Positions 34,295-42,066 of a stretch of 64,000 bases of DNA are shown here, one piece after another. The stretch covers positions 2,666,001 to 2,730,000 of the forward strand of contig NZ_CP064936.1 in assembly GCF_016117655.1 (NCBI RefSeq), written 5' to 3'. The stretch is from Treponema peruense. GTDB lineage: Bacteria; Spirochaetota; Spirochaetia; Treponematales; Treponemataceae. How positions within the stretch are numbered: the stretch's first letter is position 1; each line of letters opens with the position of its first letter. The translations under genes were made by a program, and so were the position numbers. The notes below the pieces were generated by a model that saw only the letters and a program-made list of their open reading frames with translations, made no database searches and was not told where the DNA came from.

Positions 34295-35617
34295 TTATTT
34301 TTTCATAAGATATTCCGCGACTGCTTCGTACGCCGGAATTGAAAGCGGATCGATGTATTTGTTTGAAGCATAATGGGTTGAAGCGAAACGCGCAATCACC
34401 ATTTCCGCCGCAGGATCGATGTATATTGCCTGTCCGTGAACACCGCGCGCCATGTATGCTCCGTGGGAATTGTTTGTTATCCACCACATATTGTGGTAGC
34501 TCCAGCCTTTTAACTTTGTATAGTCGCTTTTTGCAAACGCCGCCTTGTATTCTTCGGAAGAACCGCCGGATGCTATGTCATTTACCGCTTTTTCAGGAAT
34601 AACCTGCTTTCCATTCAATTTGCCGCCGTTACGCATCATCTCGCCGAAAGCTGCCATATCACGCAAGTTAAGGTCAAATCCGCCGCCAGCAAATGCTATT
34701 CCGGAAGGGTCCACCTGATAGTAACCGTCATAATGAGCGCCTAAAGGCTTCCAAATCATTTCGGAAACCATCTCCGCAAGCCCCTGCCCTGTTACGCGCG
34801 AACAAATCCACGCCAAAAGCTCAGTGTTGATTGTCCTGTACCCGAACGCCTCTCCGTGCTCTGAATCAGGAAGTTTTTTTACAGTCGCAAGATATTCGTA
34901 GTAGTTCTGCGGACCACGATAATTTATAGGGCGAAAAACATTTCCTGCGGCCGAGTAAGCCCAGATTTCCGCATTAGGATCGTTGTAATCCTCGCTGTAC
35001 TTTATCGCGGTAGTCATGTCCATAACCTGGCGGACAGTCGCATCTGCATAACCAGAATCCTTTAATTCAGGAATATAGTCCGTTACTTTTTTAGAAGGGT
35101 CAAGCTTTCCTTCCGCGGCAAGAATAGAAGCCACCGTTCCTGTAAACGACTTGCTTACTGACATAGCCGCATGCAGACCATCCGGCTTTAGTCCCGCAGG
35201 ATATTTTTCGTAGACGATTTTTCCCTTATGCATGACAATAATTCCGTCTGTGTAGTTCGCATCCAAGGACTCTTCAAAAGTCATTGTCTTGCCAGAATCC
35301 CACGGAGTAAAAGTAACGCTGTCAATTTTAGGGTCAAGTTTTTGCTTTAACGAATATTTTTTGCCGCTTCCAGAAGAAACATTGCGTGTCGGAAAAAATT
35401 CCCTCATATGATTTACGCTGTAGCGCAGAGCCGGAAATTCAAAAAAAGAACCGTCAGAAGCATGCAGTGTTTTTTCCTGCGCTGGCGGGAATCCCTGCAT
35501 CCATCCCATTGAACCGGGCAACGTTTTCTGAGCGTCAGGATATTCCTCCGCAAAACCAGCCGCTCCAGCCATTCCAACCAAAGCAAGCGCTCCAAAAGAA
35601 ACTAGAGATTTTTTCAT
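34295..35617 (-). CDS. Serine hydrolase, beta-lactamase/class C (AmpC-like) family
   Basis: A 440-residue exported protein (signal MKKSLVSFGALALVGMAGAA, cleavage near AGFAEE). The SxxK catalytic motif is SVSK (Ser153, Lys156), and the YRTIN segment supplies the Tyr-x-Asn motif. WSYHNMWWITNN and GVHGQAIYIDP complete the active-site region (HG replacing KTG). Such proteins act as D-amino acid peptidases, esterases or lactamases; substrate cannot be told from sequence. GGAGG five bases upstream fixes the ATG at 35617; an earlier in-frame ATG precedes the signal peptide. Confidence 0.9.
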   Translation of the reverse strand: MKKSLVSFGALALVGMAGAAGFAEEYPDAQKTLPGSMGWMQGFPPAQEKTLHASDGSFFEFPALRYSVNHMREFFPTRNVSSGSGKKYSLKQKLDPKIDSVTFTPWDSGKTMTFEESLDANYTDGIIVMHKGKIVYEKYPAGLKPDGLHAAMSVSKSFTGTVASILAAEGKLDPSKKVTDYIPELKDSGYADATVRQVMDMTTAIKYSEDYNDPNAEIWAYSAAGNVFRPINYRGPQNYYEYLATVKKLPDSEHGEAFGYRTINTELLAWICSRVTGQGLAEMVSEMIWKPLGAHYDGYYQVDPSGIAFAGGGFDLNLRDMAAFGEMMRNGGKLNGKQVIPEKAVNDIASGGSSEEYKAAFAKSDYTKLKGWSYHNMWWITNNSHGAYMARGVHGQAIYIDPAAEMVIARFASTHYASNKYIDPLSIPAYEAVAEYLMKK

Positions 35618-35757
35618 AACTGCCTCCATTGTGTTTTCAAAAATTTTCATGCATCAAAAAAACACAGATACTTCCATTATAATCCCAAAACACGTTCCGT
35701 GCAAATTTTGCCACGCTCAAAGCACTTTACATTCAGAAAAGTCAAAAACCAAAGATT

Positions 35758-35880
35758 CCGGGCGTGCCGGCTTCGCCGTCGGGTGTTCCAGCCTTCGCTA
35801 ACCGCTCATCGTCCTCGCCGCTCCGCGCCTGCGGTCGACTAAAGGGCTTCCATACCCTCACGCATTGCAATCCGCTTTAT
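35758..35880. repeat. GC-rich intergenic repeat-like sequence
   Basis: A stretch clearly richer in GC than its surroundings, with CGTGCCGGCTTCGCCGTCGG, GTCCTCGCCGCTCCGCGCC and GGGCTTCCATACCCTCACGC. It contains no gene, and has the look of a GC-rich dispersed repeat that I recall from other treponemal genomes. It appears once in this window, in the 362-bp gap upstream of the Phd/VapC genes; nothing else is seen in that gap. Confidence 0.45.
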
Positions 35881-35979
35881 TCATCATCTTTTGCCTCTAT
35901 GTTGGCTAACATTTTTAATGTTGACTATATAATTTTTTACATGCTATTATTTCTTATATAAAATATCTTGGAGGTGTCT

Positions 35980-36249
35980 ATGTGCAGAACTTCAATTTAC
36001 GCAGCAAGAAACAACCTTTCTAATTTTGTAAAAATCGCGGAAAGAGGCGAACCTGTAGAACTTACACGCTACGATAAACCTGTTGCGGTAATTATAAGCT
36101 ATGAAGAATACGAAAAAAAGAATTCGTCAACTGAAATAAGCTGGCTTTCCAAATGGCGCAAAGAATATGCCAATGTTTTGAACGATGAAGGAATTCCTCT
36201 TCGGCCGAAAGTTTATCAGGATCCAAACAGGGTTATTTTTGAAGAATAA
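35980..36249 (+). CDS. Type II antitoxin, Phd/YefM family
   Basis: An 89-residue antitoxin. The N-terminus SIYAARNNLSNFVKIAERGE followed by PVELTRYDKPVAVIISYEEY is the Phd/YefM DNA-binding fold; the C-terminal part (WLSKWRKEYANVLNDEGIPL) would wrap the toxin. A TTG start at 35968 overlaps the Shine-Dalgarno; GGAGG sits five bases before the ATG at 35980, so that is the start. The PIN toxin gene follows 62 nt later. It should neutralise the toxin and repress the pair. Confidence 0.9.
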   Translation: MCRTSIYAARNNLSNFVKIAERGEPVELTRYDKPVAVIISYEEYEKKNSSTEISWLSKWRKEYANVLNDEGIPLRPKVYQDPNRVIFEE

Positions 36250-36311
36250 TTTTATTTACAACTTTAAAAGTTTGCGTTGCAAATTTTCTTAGACTTTCTC
36301 ATGGAGAAAAA

Positions 36312-36740
36312 ATGAACAAAGTTTATCTTCTTGACACAAACATTGTTTCGGAATTCACAAAAGAATATCCGAATCAAAACGTACTCGCCTTATATGAGGC
36401 AAGAAAAAATATGTGTGCAATCAGCGCAACATCATTTCAGGAACTCGTTTACGGTGCTGAAAAAATGCCAGAAGGAAAACGCAAAAACTCAATTGCAAAT
36501 TTTGTGGAAAATTTAAGGAACAATATAGAAATAATTCCTTACGATGGTTTTGCGGCAGAAATTTGCGGACATCTTTCCGGCCAATGTGCAAAAGAAGGCA
36601 AAACCCTTCCCTACTGCGATACCCAGATTGCGGCAACAGCAATCGCAAACGGAATGGTTTTAGTAACGCGCAACACGGCAGACTTTGAGGAAACGGCGGA
36701 ACGCTCTTTTTTAAGGGTTGAAAACTGGTTCCAGGAATAA
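36312..36740 (+). CDS. vapC: PIN-domain toxin, VapC-like
   Basis: A 142-residue PIN ribonuclease. MNKVYLLDTNIVSEFTKEYP gives the first acidic residue (Asp8), SFQELVYGAEKM the central glutamate, and PYCDTQIAATAIANGMVLVT with RNTADF the C-terminal acidic residues that bind Mg2+. VapC toxins cleave tRNA or rRNA. GGAG lies upstream of the ATG. Paired with the Phd-type antitoxin; the mixture of Phd-type antitoxin with PIN toxin is common. Confidence 0.92.
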   Translation: MNKVYLLDTNIVSEFTKEYPNQNVLALYEARKNMCAISATSFQELVYGAEKMPEGKRKNSIANFVENLRNNIEIIPYDGFAAEICGHLSGQCAKEGKTLPYCDTQIAATAIANGMVLVTRNTADFEETAERSFLRVENWFQE

Positions 36741-36756
36741 TTTTACGTAAAAACTT

Positions 36757-37239
36757 TTAAAACTCCTTTCCCCAAATTTCAACAAGTTTTTGAATTGAAT
36801 AAACGGCATTTGCAGGACTTGTGGAAGGAAGAGTTTTCAGCATGGAACACAGTTTTTCATCCTGATATTTTAGAAAATATTTAGCGGCGGTTTTGCCGTT
36901 TGCAAGAATTTTTGTAATTTTACAGGCGGACACAATTTTTTCAATGTCAGAAGGTATAACATTACTTATCGAACTGTCCGATGAGCCGCAAATCGTACAT
37001 TCCCTGATTGAATCGTACACGGAAATTTTGTGTTTTTCCAAAAAGCGCTGTTTTTCTTCTATTAATAATGGCGTTTCTTCAGAAAAAATCATCGCCAGCA
37101 TTTTCCAGAAACGGTTCTGCGGATGTCCGTAATAAAAACCATTTTCCCGCGACTTTACGGACGGCAGGCTTCCTACAATCAATATTTTTGAATCCGCCCT
37201 AAAAAATGGCTCAAAAGGATGAACTATATATTCCGTCAT
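36757..37239 (-). CDS. Hypoxanthine-DNA glycosylase (UDG superfamily)
   Basis: A 160-residue protein of the DNA-deoxyinosine glycosylase group (UDG family 6). ILIVGSLPSVKSRENGFYYG with GHPQNRFWKMLAMIF is the family signature, and LPSTSPANA is the C-terminal DNA-recognition loop. It removes hypoxanthine formed by adenine deamination. AAGGA lies about 9 nt ahead of the ATG. It converges with vapC, 16 nt apart. Confidence 0.9.
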   Translation of the reverse strand: MTEYIVHPFEPFFRADSKILIVGSLPSVKSRENGFYYGHPQNRFWKMLAMIFSEETPLLIEEKQRFLEKHKISVYDSIRECTICGSSDSSISNVIPSDIEKIVSACKITKILANGKTAAKYFLKYQDEKLCSMLKTLPSTSPANAVYSIQKLVEIWGKEF

Positions 37240-37407
37240 GTCTATATATCCTTAATATTTCCGATTTTCTCCAACTGCCGCACATCTTTTGGTTCGCTCC
37301 GTTCATCACGAACTCGATTCCCTGCACAATCGCACAGAACTTTCCGCTATTCAGCCTGTCGCCCATAAAATCATAATGGTACGTCACGCGCTCCTCAAAC
37401 TTTTTAA
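37240..37407 (-). pseudogene. Coding-like open stretch upstream of glycosylase
   Basis: Read on the minus strand this reads through without stops, giving FEERVTYHYDFMGDRLNSGK and FCAIVQGIEFVMNGANQKMC in a different frame from the glycosylase. Composition is protein-like, but no start is evident and no family is recognised. It may be the end of a lost gene interrupted by the palindromic element that begins at 37412. Confidence 0.25.
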
Positions 37408-37411
37408 CGCA

Positions 37412-37823
37412 ACGTCCGTGAGGGAAGACGCGATTTTTAAAGAGATAATACTTAGCAAAAGTATTTCAGGACAACTCATATAGAGTTGTTCTGAAAACTT
37501 CAGTTGCTGCGCAACTGTCTTATTTACGTGTGCGCTCACGCGCACTAATTGAACTCAATCGCAAGTTGAAACTTGCTCAATCGTTCAATTTATAGGAAAG
37601 TTAAAATGCGCGAAGGAGGACGCAGAAATCGGAAATGACTTGATTTTTTGCCGTCGCGAAGCGACATACAATGGTTTCTACGCAAAAATCACGTCAAGTA
37701 ATTTCAACAAAATATGAGTCCATACTTTGTTGAAAAACCGGTTTACGATTTCGGCGGACGACTGGGAGCATTTTAACCTGCGCTGCTCTTATCTAAACAA
37801 ACTGCGTCTTACCACGCGCACCT
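37412..37823 (+). repeat. Palindromic intergenic element, copy C (long form)
   Basis: Same outer and inner arms as the compact form, with a 139-nt multi-hairpin cassette (37463-37601) placed between the AAAGT of the left half (37458-37462) and the repeated AAAGT at 37597-37601. The second internal hairpin differs from most copies: TTTCAACAAA...TTTGTTGAAA (37702-37735) replaces the GGCC palindrome. It occupies most of the 603-bp gap before the OMP gene. Confidence 0.85.
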
Positions 37824-37842
37824 TCCTGTACACACGTGGCTG

Positions 37843-38562
37843 TTAGCGTCTCAAGCGCGAATGAATGTACGAATACTTGTTTTCACCGCGCCTGCTGTAC
37901 CGCACTCCAAGTTCCAGCTGATACTGCCATGCATACGCGAACGGCTGCACAATCCTGTTTTCGCCAAGATTCGGATAATCCAGCGTAAAAGTCCCGTTAA
38001 GCAAAACAGTCCACCTGCGCGCAACAGGAAGCTCACATCCCACAAGTGCGCCCAGTCCCAGATAATGCATATGATATTCATCTGTAAGCTGGTACATATA
38101 GTGAAGACCGCCGGCAAAATTCAGCCTTACATACTTCCACATATCTGCCTGAATAATCGGTCCAGCAAACAAATCGAACGCATACAAAATTGTCTGTTTG
38201 GGAAACTGCTGCATTCCGTTAAAAGTATGGTAAAAAGGATAATAAGCCGCAATTCTGACCATACTGTTTACAGGCATCATATTTTCAGTCTGAATCCCAA
38301 AATAAGCACCCGCAAGATAATTCTGGCGAACAAAATTGCTCCTGTCTTCAATCAATTCCACGCGCGTAATCTGTGCAAAAGACACACCTTCATTGAACAT
38401 AACAAACGGCTTTTCCACAATCTCAGGAAACCCTGTACGCGGATTCAGTTCGGGGCTTTCAGATTCACTTTCCTGCGCCGAAAGAAAACAAACAGAAAAA
38501 ACACATACCAGCGCCAGCAAAACACCGCGCCTATGTTCAGAAAGAAAAGAAAAACTCAGCAT
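37843..38562 (-). CDS. Predicted outer-membrane beta-barrel protein
   Basis: A 239-residue exported protein; the signal is the hydrophobic stretch GVLLALVCVFSVCFLSA with cleavage near SAQ. The mature sequence alternates polar and aromatic residues in strand-length blocks (NYLAGAYFGIQTENMMPVNS, MVRIAAYYPFYHTFNGMQQF, LHYMYQLTDEYHMHYLGLGA, YAWQYQLELGVRYSRRG), typical of small outer-membrane barrels. It begins 9 nt after the upstream lipoprotein gene and would form a unit with it. Ligand or function unknown. Confidence 0.7.
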   Translation of the reverse strand: MLSFSFLSEHRRGVLLALVCVFSVCFLSAQESESESPELNPRTGFPEIVEKPFVMFNEGVSFAQITRVELIEDRSNFVRQNYLAGAYFGIQTENMMPVNSMVRIAAYYPFYHTFNGMQQFPKQTILYAFDLFAGPIIQADMWKYVRLNFAGGLHYMYQLTDEYHMHYLGLGALVGCELPVARRWTVLLNGTFTLDYPNLGENRIVQPFAYAWQYQLELGVRYSRRGENKYSYIHSRLRR

Positions 38563-38571
38563 AAACGCAAC

Positions 38572-38976
38572 CTACCTGGCAGTATGATACAGGGTAAGCG
38601 ACACAGTTTGTTTGTCACTGCCCAGCCATTCAAGATAAAGCATGGCACCGCGAATATCCCATTCAGTTGTAACCGTATAACTAGGATCCTTCACGCTGAA
38701 TACAAGTACATTGTCTATAACGGAATAATCTCCTTCATAAGAAACCGCTGTTCCCATAACGGACTTAATCTTTGCAACAAAAGTTCCGTCATTGATAAAA
38801 GAAATCTTGTTTCCGCTGTTATCAGCCCAGCTTCCGTACAAAGGAGAAGGCTCATAACACCCAAGTAAAAGCAACGAAGACGCAAACAAAGCCGCCACCG
38901 CCATTACAATCATAAAAGTTTTCTTAACGCGTCCAAGCTGAACCCGTCTCTCATACCCAACATTCATTTCTTTCAT
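38572..38976 (-). CDS. Small lipoprotein upstream of OMP gene
   Basis: A 134-residue predicted lipoprotein with a long N-terminal region before the core: VKKTFMIVMAVAALFASSLL then LLGC. The mature part (LYGSWADNSGNKISFINDGT, VSYEGDYSVIDNVLVFSV) resembles small lipocalin-like treponemal lipoproteins in which a GxW motif opens the fold. GAGG five bases before the ATG at 38976 supports the long start; a later start at the MIVMA stretch cannot be ruled out. Co-transcribed with the OMP gene. Confidence 0.7.
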   Translation of the reverse strand: MKEMNVGYERRVQLGRVKKTFMIVMAVAALFASSLLLLGCYEPSPLYGSWADNSGNKISFINDGTFVAKIKSVMGTAVSYEGDYSVIDNVLVFSVKDPSYTVTTEWDIRGAMLYLEWLGSDKQTVSLTLYHTAR

Positions 38977-39056
38977 AAAAACCTCATATATTACGCATAT
39001 TAAATTTCACTAATAAACACGTAGAAGAACGAATTTTTTTACTAATACAAGTAAAT

Positions 39057-39208
39057 ATAAAAATGCTCCCAGTCGTCTGCCGAAACCGTAAACCGGCCAA
39101 TATTGGCCTTGACGTGATTTTTGCTTGGAAACTATCGTTTGTCGCTTCGCGACAGCAAAAAATCAAGTCATTTCCGATTTCTGCGTCCTCCTTCGCGCAT
39201 TTCACCTT
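39057..39208 (-). repeat. Palindromic intergenic element, copy D
   Basis: Inverse copy containing the core only. It reads AAAATGCTCCC at the left, CGGCCAATATTGGCC, the GTCGC-TTC-GCGAC hairpin, and GCGCATTTCACC at the right. The outer TIR-like arms are weak or missing. It lies head-to-head with copy E in the 545-bp gap between the OMP/lipoprotein pair and the fibronectin-III lipoprotein. Confidence 0.75.
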
Positions 39209-39283
39209 TTACTAACACACATGTCTCTAAATGTATCGTTCTTCTACAATTTTTTTACCACATCTATATTTGTAAATAACATA

Positions 39284-39513
39284 TCTGTACGGAAAGATGC
39301 TTCTACAAAGATAAATCTTAACGAAAGTAAAACTGCGCGAAGGAGCACGGGAAAGCACGAAATGATTTGACTTTTAGCGTCGCGAAGCGACATTCTATGG
39401 TTTCACCGCAAAAGTCACATCAAGGGCCTTATGGCCCGGTTTCGTGATTTACCAGGCGACTGGGAGCAGTTTTACCTCCGCTGGCTCTTATCTACCTAAA
39501 ATTATCTTCCCGC
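39284..39513 (+). repeat. Palindromic intergenic element, copy E (compensated arms)
   Basis: The inner arms are GTAAAACTGC (39327-39336) and GCAGTTTTAC (39466-39475). They differ from the GTTAAAATGC/GCATTTTAAC arms of other copies but still pair perfectly with each other. It also carries the GTCGC-GAA-GCGAC hairpin and GGGCCTTATGGCCC. Confidence 0.85.
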
Positions 39514-39521
39514 ACAAAAAT

Positions 39522-41732
39522 TTATTTCTCCTCGCCTACCTGCCAGTCTACATTTGTTTCCGGTATAATTACATTGCCGCTCATATCCTTTGTCGTAACC
39601 GCATACGCACCGCCTCCCGCAGCGCCTCCTTTAATCAAAAGCCCGTCGTACTTAACCGAACCTGGATACATACCAGTGCACACAACAGTACCAAGCATAT
39701 TACCGTTGGCGCTCATATTCGAAGTTGTATCGGTATTTCCCGTGCAGATAAAATACTCACCCAAATCTTTTTCTCCCATAATATAAAAATCTGCATAATT
39801 CTCATACTTCATGGTAATATAGGCACCCATTCCCGCAACCTTGGCGTTATAATAAAGAGTACCTTTAATATCGCCGTTAACAGTTTCCGTACCAAGTTTA
39901 TCCATATCATTCGGTTTATGCATGTATGTAAGTTTACTCTGGGAATTGCGCACGGTTTTATTATACTCGCGGAACCACTGGTCTGCCGTAAGAGCACCGT
40001 ATCCGTCCGTGTCTGCATAATTCTTTCCCTGTCCCAGTTCGTTAACAGAAACAACCCGGTAGTAATAGTAAGAACCGGCACGCGCAGTTTCATTTGAATC
40101 AATATAACTCAAACCGGTAACAGGCGACTCAGTAAGCTTTCTGAAACCGGAATCTTTTTTAGTAGAACGGTACACCAGATATCCAGCCGGAAAATCGGCG
40201 GCGGGTTTAGTCCACGACACACGAACAGGGTAAACGCCGTTTGCATTTGCCGTCCAAACTGCCGCCGCCTCTGCAGAAAGATTTGCCGTTCTTGAACCTT
40301 CAGCCGCAGCCGGTGCCTGGGGAACAGGAGCGGCTGCTTCACTCAGTGCACTTTCGGTATCAACACCAAGCTCATTCACCGTAGACACTTTATAAAAATT
40401 ATGCTTTTCAACAACAGATGAAGTTCCGGTTACCCCAGACAAAATCAAAGCATATTCACTATTAAGCAAATCAGACGCATATATTTTGTAAACATACGAA
40501 TTGTCTTCACTGCCCAAAGCTGCATCCCACGAAAGAATCAGCGAAGTTGAATCTTCACTTTCATCAACACCAACGTTTTCAGGCGCACTCAAAAGGTATG
40601 CCTTAGCCGGACTCTCTGAATCTGCTCCGCTTGAACTGAACGGACTTTTCAGAACTTCACCTTCTGTTCCGTCACTGGGAGTTGATACAGCCTGAACATA
40701 ATACCAGTAAATAAGACCGGGTTTTATGCTCCTGTCAGTGTAAGTCGTTGCCGCTGCATCTGTAATTTTTTTAACCAGAGTATAAGAAGAATCTTCGGAA
40801 CTTGTTCTGTACAAATTGTATGAAATTGTCGTTTTTTCTGTTCCTGCAACTTCTTCCCATTTTATTGTTACAGAAGAAACGCTTGTTCCCAAACCGTTGT
40901 CAATGCAAACACCAGACGGAGCAGCAGGCGCACCTTCTTTTAAAGAATATCCCATTCCTATTGAGCTGAACGCAGATACGTTTCCGTAATAATTCTGCGC
41001 GCAAACTTTGTAGAAAAATTCCCTTCCCTGATCGCTCTCACTTATGCTGTTGCTGAATTTCTGTACGCTTCCCAATACTTCGCCGATTTTTTCCATGCCG
41101 GTTCCGTCTGCATTTGTTCCGCGGTAAATTACGTAACTTACAGCTCCTTCGACTGCATTCCATTTTACATTTATAGATTCTGTTGACTTTCCTTTGTCTG
41201 CTTCTACTCCACTCGGAACACCGAACAGCTTTCCGGCGCCGTCTGCTCCTTCTGTGTCAGAGCACGCAAGGTACGGTGACTCCAGTCCTTTTGCAATGTT
41301 TTCTGCACAGACGCGGTAGAAGTATACGTTTTCATATTCTTTGTTTGAATATGAAGGGTTTTGTATTATTGTGTCTGTGTATGTTGTTGCGTATACAAAT
41401 TTCTGCAGGGACTCATAGTCGCTTTCTTCCGGAACAGTTATTTTGCCTTCACTGTCGCTCGTTACAACGGCACGCTCTATTCTGTACGATGTGGCGTTTT
41501 CTACTTTGCTCCAGCTTACGGCGATTTTTCCGGCGTACATGGACTTTGACACAAACATCTGTTGCGGGGCAGCAAGTTCAGTTACTTCGCGCGCGGGTGT
41601 AAGCAGGTCTTCCAGCGTGCCGGTATTTTTTGTGTTGTCCATCGAGATTTTTCCCTGGAAAAAGTCTGAACAACCGGTCGTTAGCATTACTACAGCCGCA
41701 ACCAACATAACCACACATTTTCTTTTTTTCAT
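39522..41732 (-). CDS. Fibronectin type III repeat lipoprotein (paralogue 1)
   Basis: A 736-residue lipoprotein; signal MKKRKCVVMLVAAVVMLTTG, lipid Cys21. It carries about five fibronectin-III-like modules, each opened by AP-type linkers and containing a W...Y.IYR core: KIAVSWSKVENATSYRIERA, INVKWNAVEGAVSYVIYRGT, VTIKWEEVAGTEKTTISYNL, LILSWDAALG and VRVSWTKPAADFPAGYLVYR. A C-terminal about 150-residue domain (ALTADQWFREYNKTVRNSQS to NVDWQV) is shared with the next lipoprotein. GGAG fixes the ATG at 41732. Surface attachment is plausible. Confidence 0.85.
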   Translation of the reverse strand: MKKRKCVVMLVAAVVMLTTGCSDFFQGKISMDNTKNTGTLEDLLTPAREVTELAAPQQMFVSKSMYAGKIAVSWSKVENATSYRIERAVVTSDSEGKITVPEESDYESLQKFVYATTYTDTIIQNPSYSNKEYENVYFYRVCAENIAKGLESPYLACSDTEGADGAGKLFGVPSGVEADKGKSTESINVKWNAVEGAVSYVIYRGTNADGTGMEKIGEVLGSVQKFSNSISESDQGREFFYKVCAQNYYGNVSAFSSIGMGYSLKEGAPAAPSGVCIDNGLGTSVSSVTIKWEEVAGTEKTTISYNLYRTSSEDSSYTLVKKITDAAATTYTDRSIKPGLIYWYYVQAVSTPSDGTEGEVLKSPFSSSGADSESPAKAYLLSAPENVGVDESEDSTSLILSWDAALGSEDNSYVYKIYASDLLNSEYALILSGVTGTSSVVEKHNFYKVSTVNELGVDTESALSEAAAPVPQAPAAAEGSRTANLSAEAAAVWTANANGVYPVRVSWTKPAADFPAGYLVYRSTKKDSGFRKLTESPVTGLSYIDSNETARAGSYYYYRVVSVNELGQGKNYADTDGYGALTADQWFREYNKTVRNSQSKLTYMHKPNDMDKLGTETVNGDIKGTLYYNAKVAGMGAYITMKYENYADFYIMGEKDLGEYFICTGNTDTTSNMSANGNMLGTVVCTGMYPGSVKYDGLLIKGGAAGGGAYAVTTKDMSGNVIIPETNVDWQVGEEK

Positions 41733-41825
41733 ATATTCTCCATACGAGCGGTAGTTAAAATAACTAACGGTCGTTAACAAATATTTCGTTTACAAACTGT
41801 CATTCGTTAAGAAGCAGTTGATTTA

Positions 41826-42013
41826 CAAAACTGGCCCTCCTGGTCGTACATTCGCAGCCCAAAACCGGTTTTTACAATAAAGTATGGGCTCATACTTTAT
41901 TGTAATTATCTTGATGTGACTTTTGCATAGAAACCATTCTATGCCGCTTCGCGGCGCTAAAAGTCAAATCATTTCGGTCTGCGAAGTCCTCCCGCGCGGG
42001 CATCTTTTTACAC
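41826..42013 (-). repeat. Palindromic intergenic element, copy F (second subfamily)
   Basis: Inverse copy ending in GGCCCTCCTGGTC rather than the GGGAGCATTTTAAC type. It carries the TTACAATAAAGTATG/CATACTTTATTGTAA hairpin (41872-41905, perfect 15-bp stem) in place of the GGCC palindrome, and GCCGC-TTC-GCGGC as the other hairpin. Short AACGGTAGTTA/TAACGGTCGTTA palindromes flank it in the 334-bp gap between the two fibronectin-III genes. Confidence 0.8.
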
Positions 42014-42066
42014 TAACTATCGGTCGTTATATAACTAACGGTAGTTAATTAAAAACGATAATTAAA

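Noticed and set aside
37289-37483. A 64-codon plus-strand frame before the palindromic element.
   Set aside because: It runs into the left end of the repeated element and has no ribosome binding site; the opposite strand looks more protein-like.
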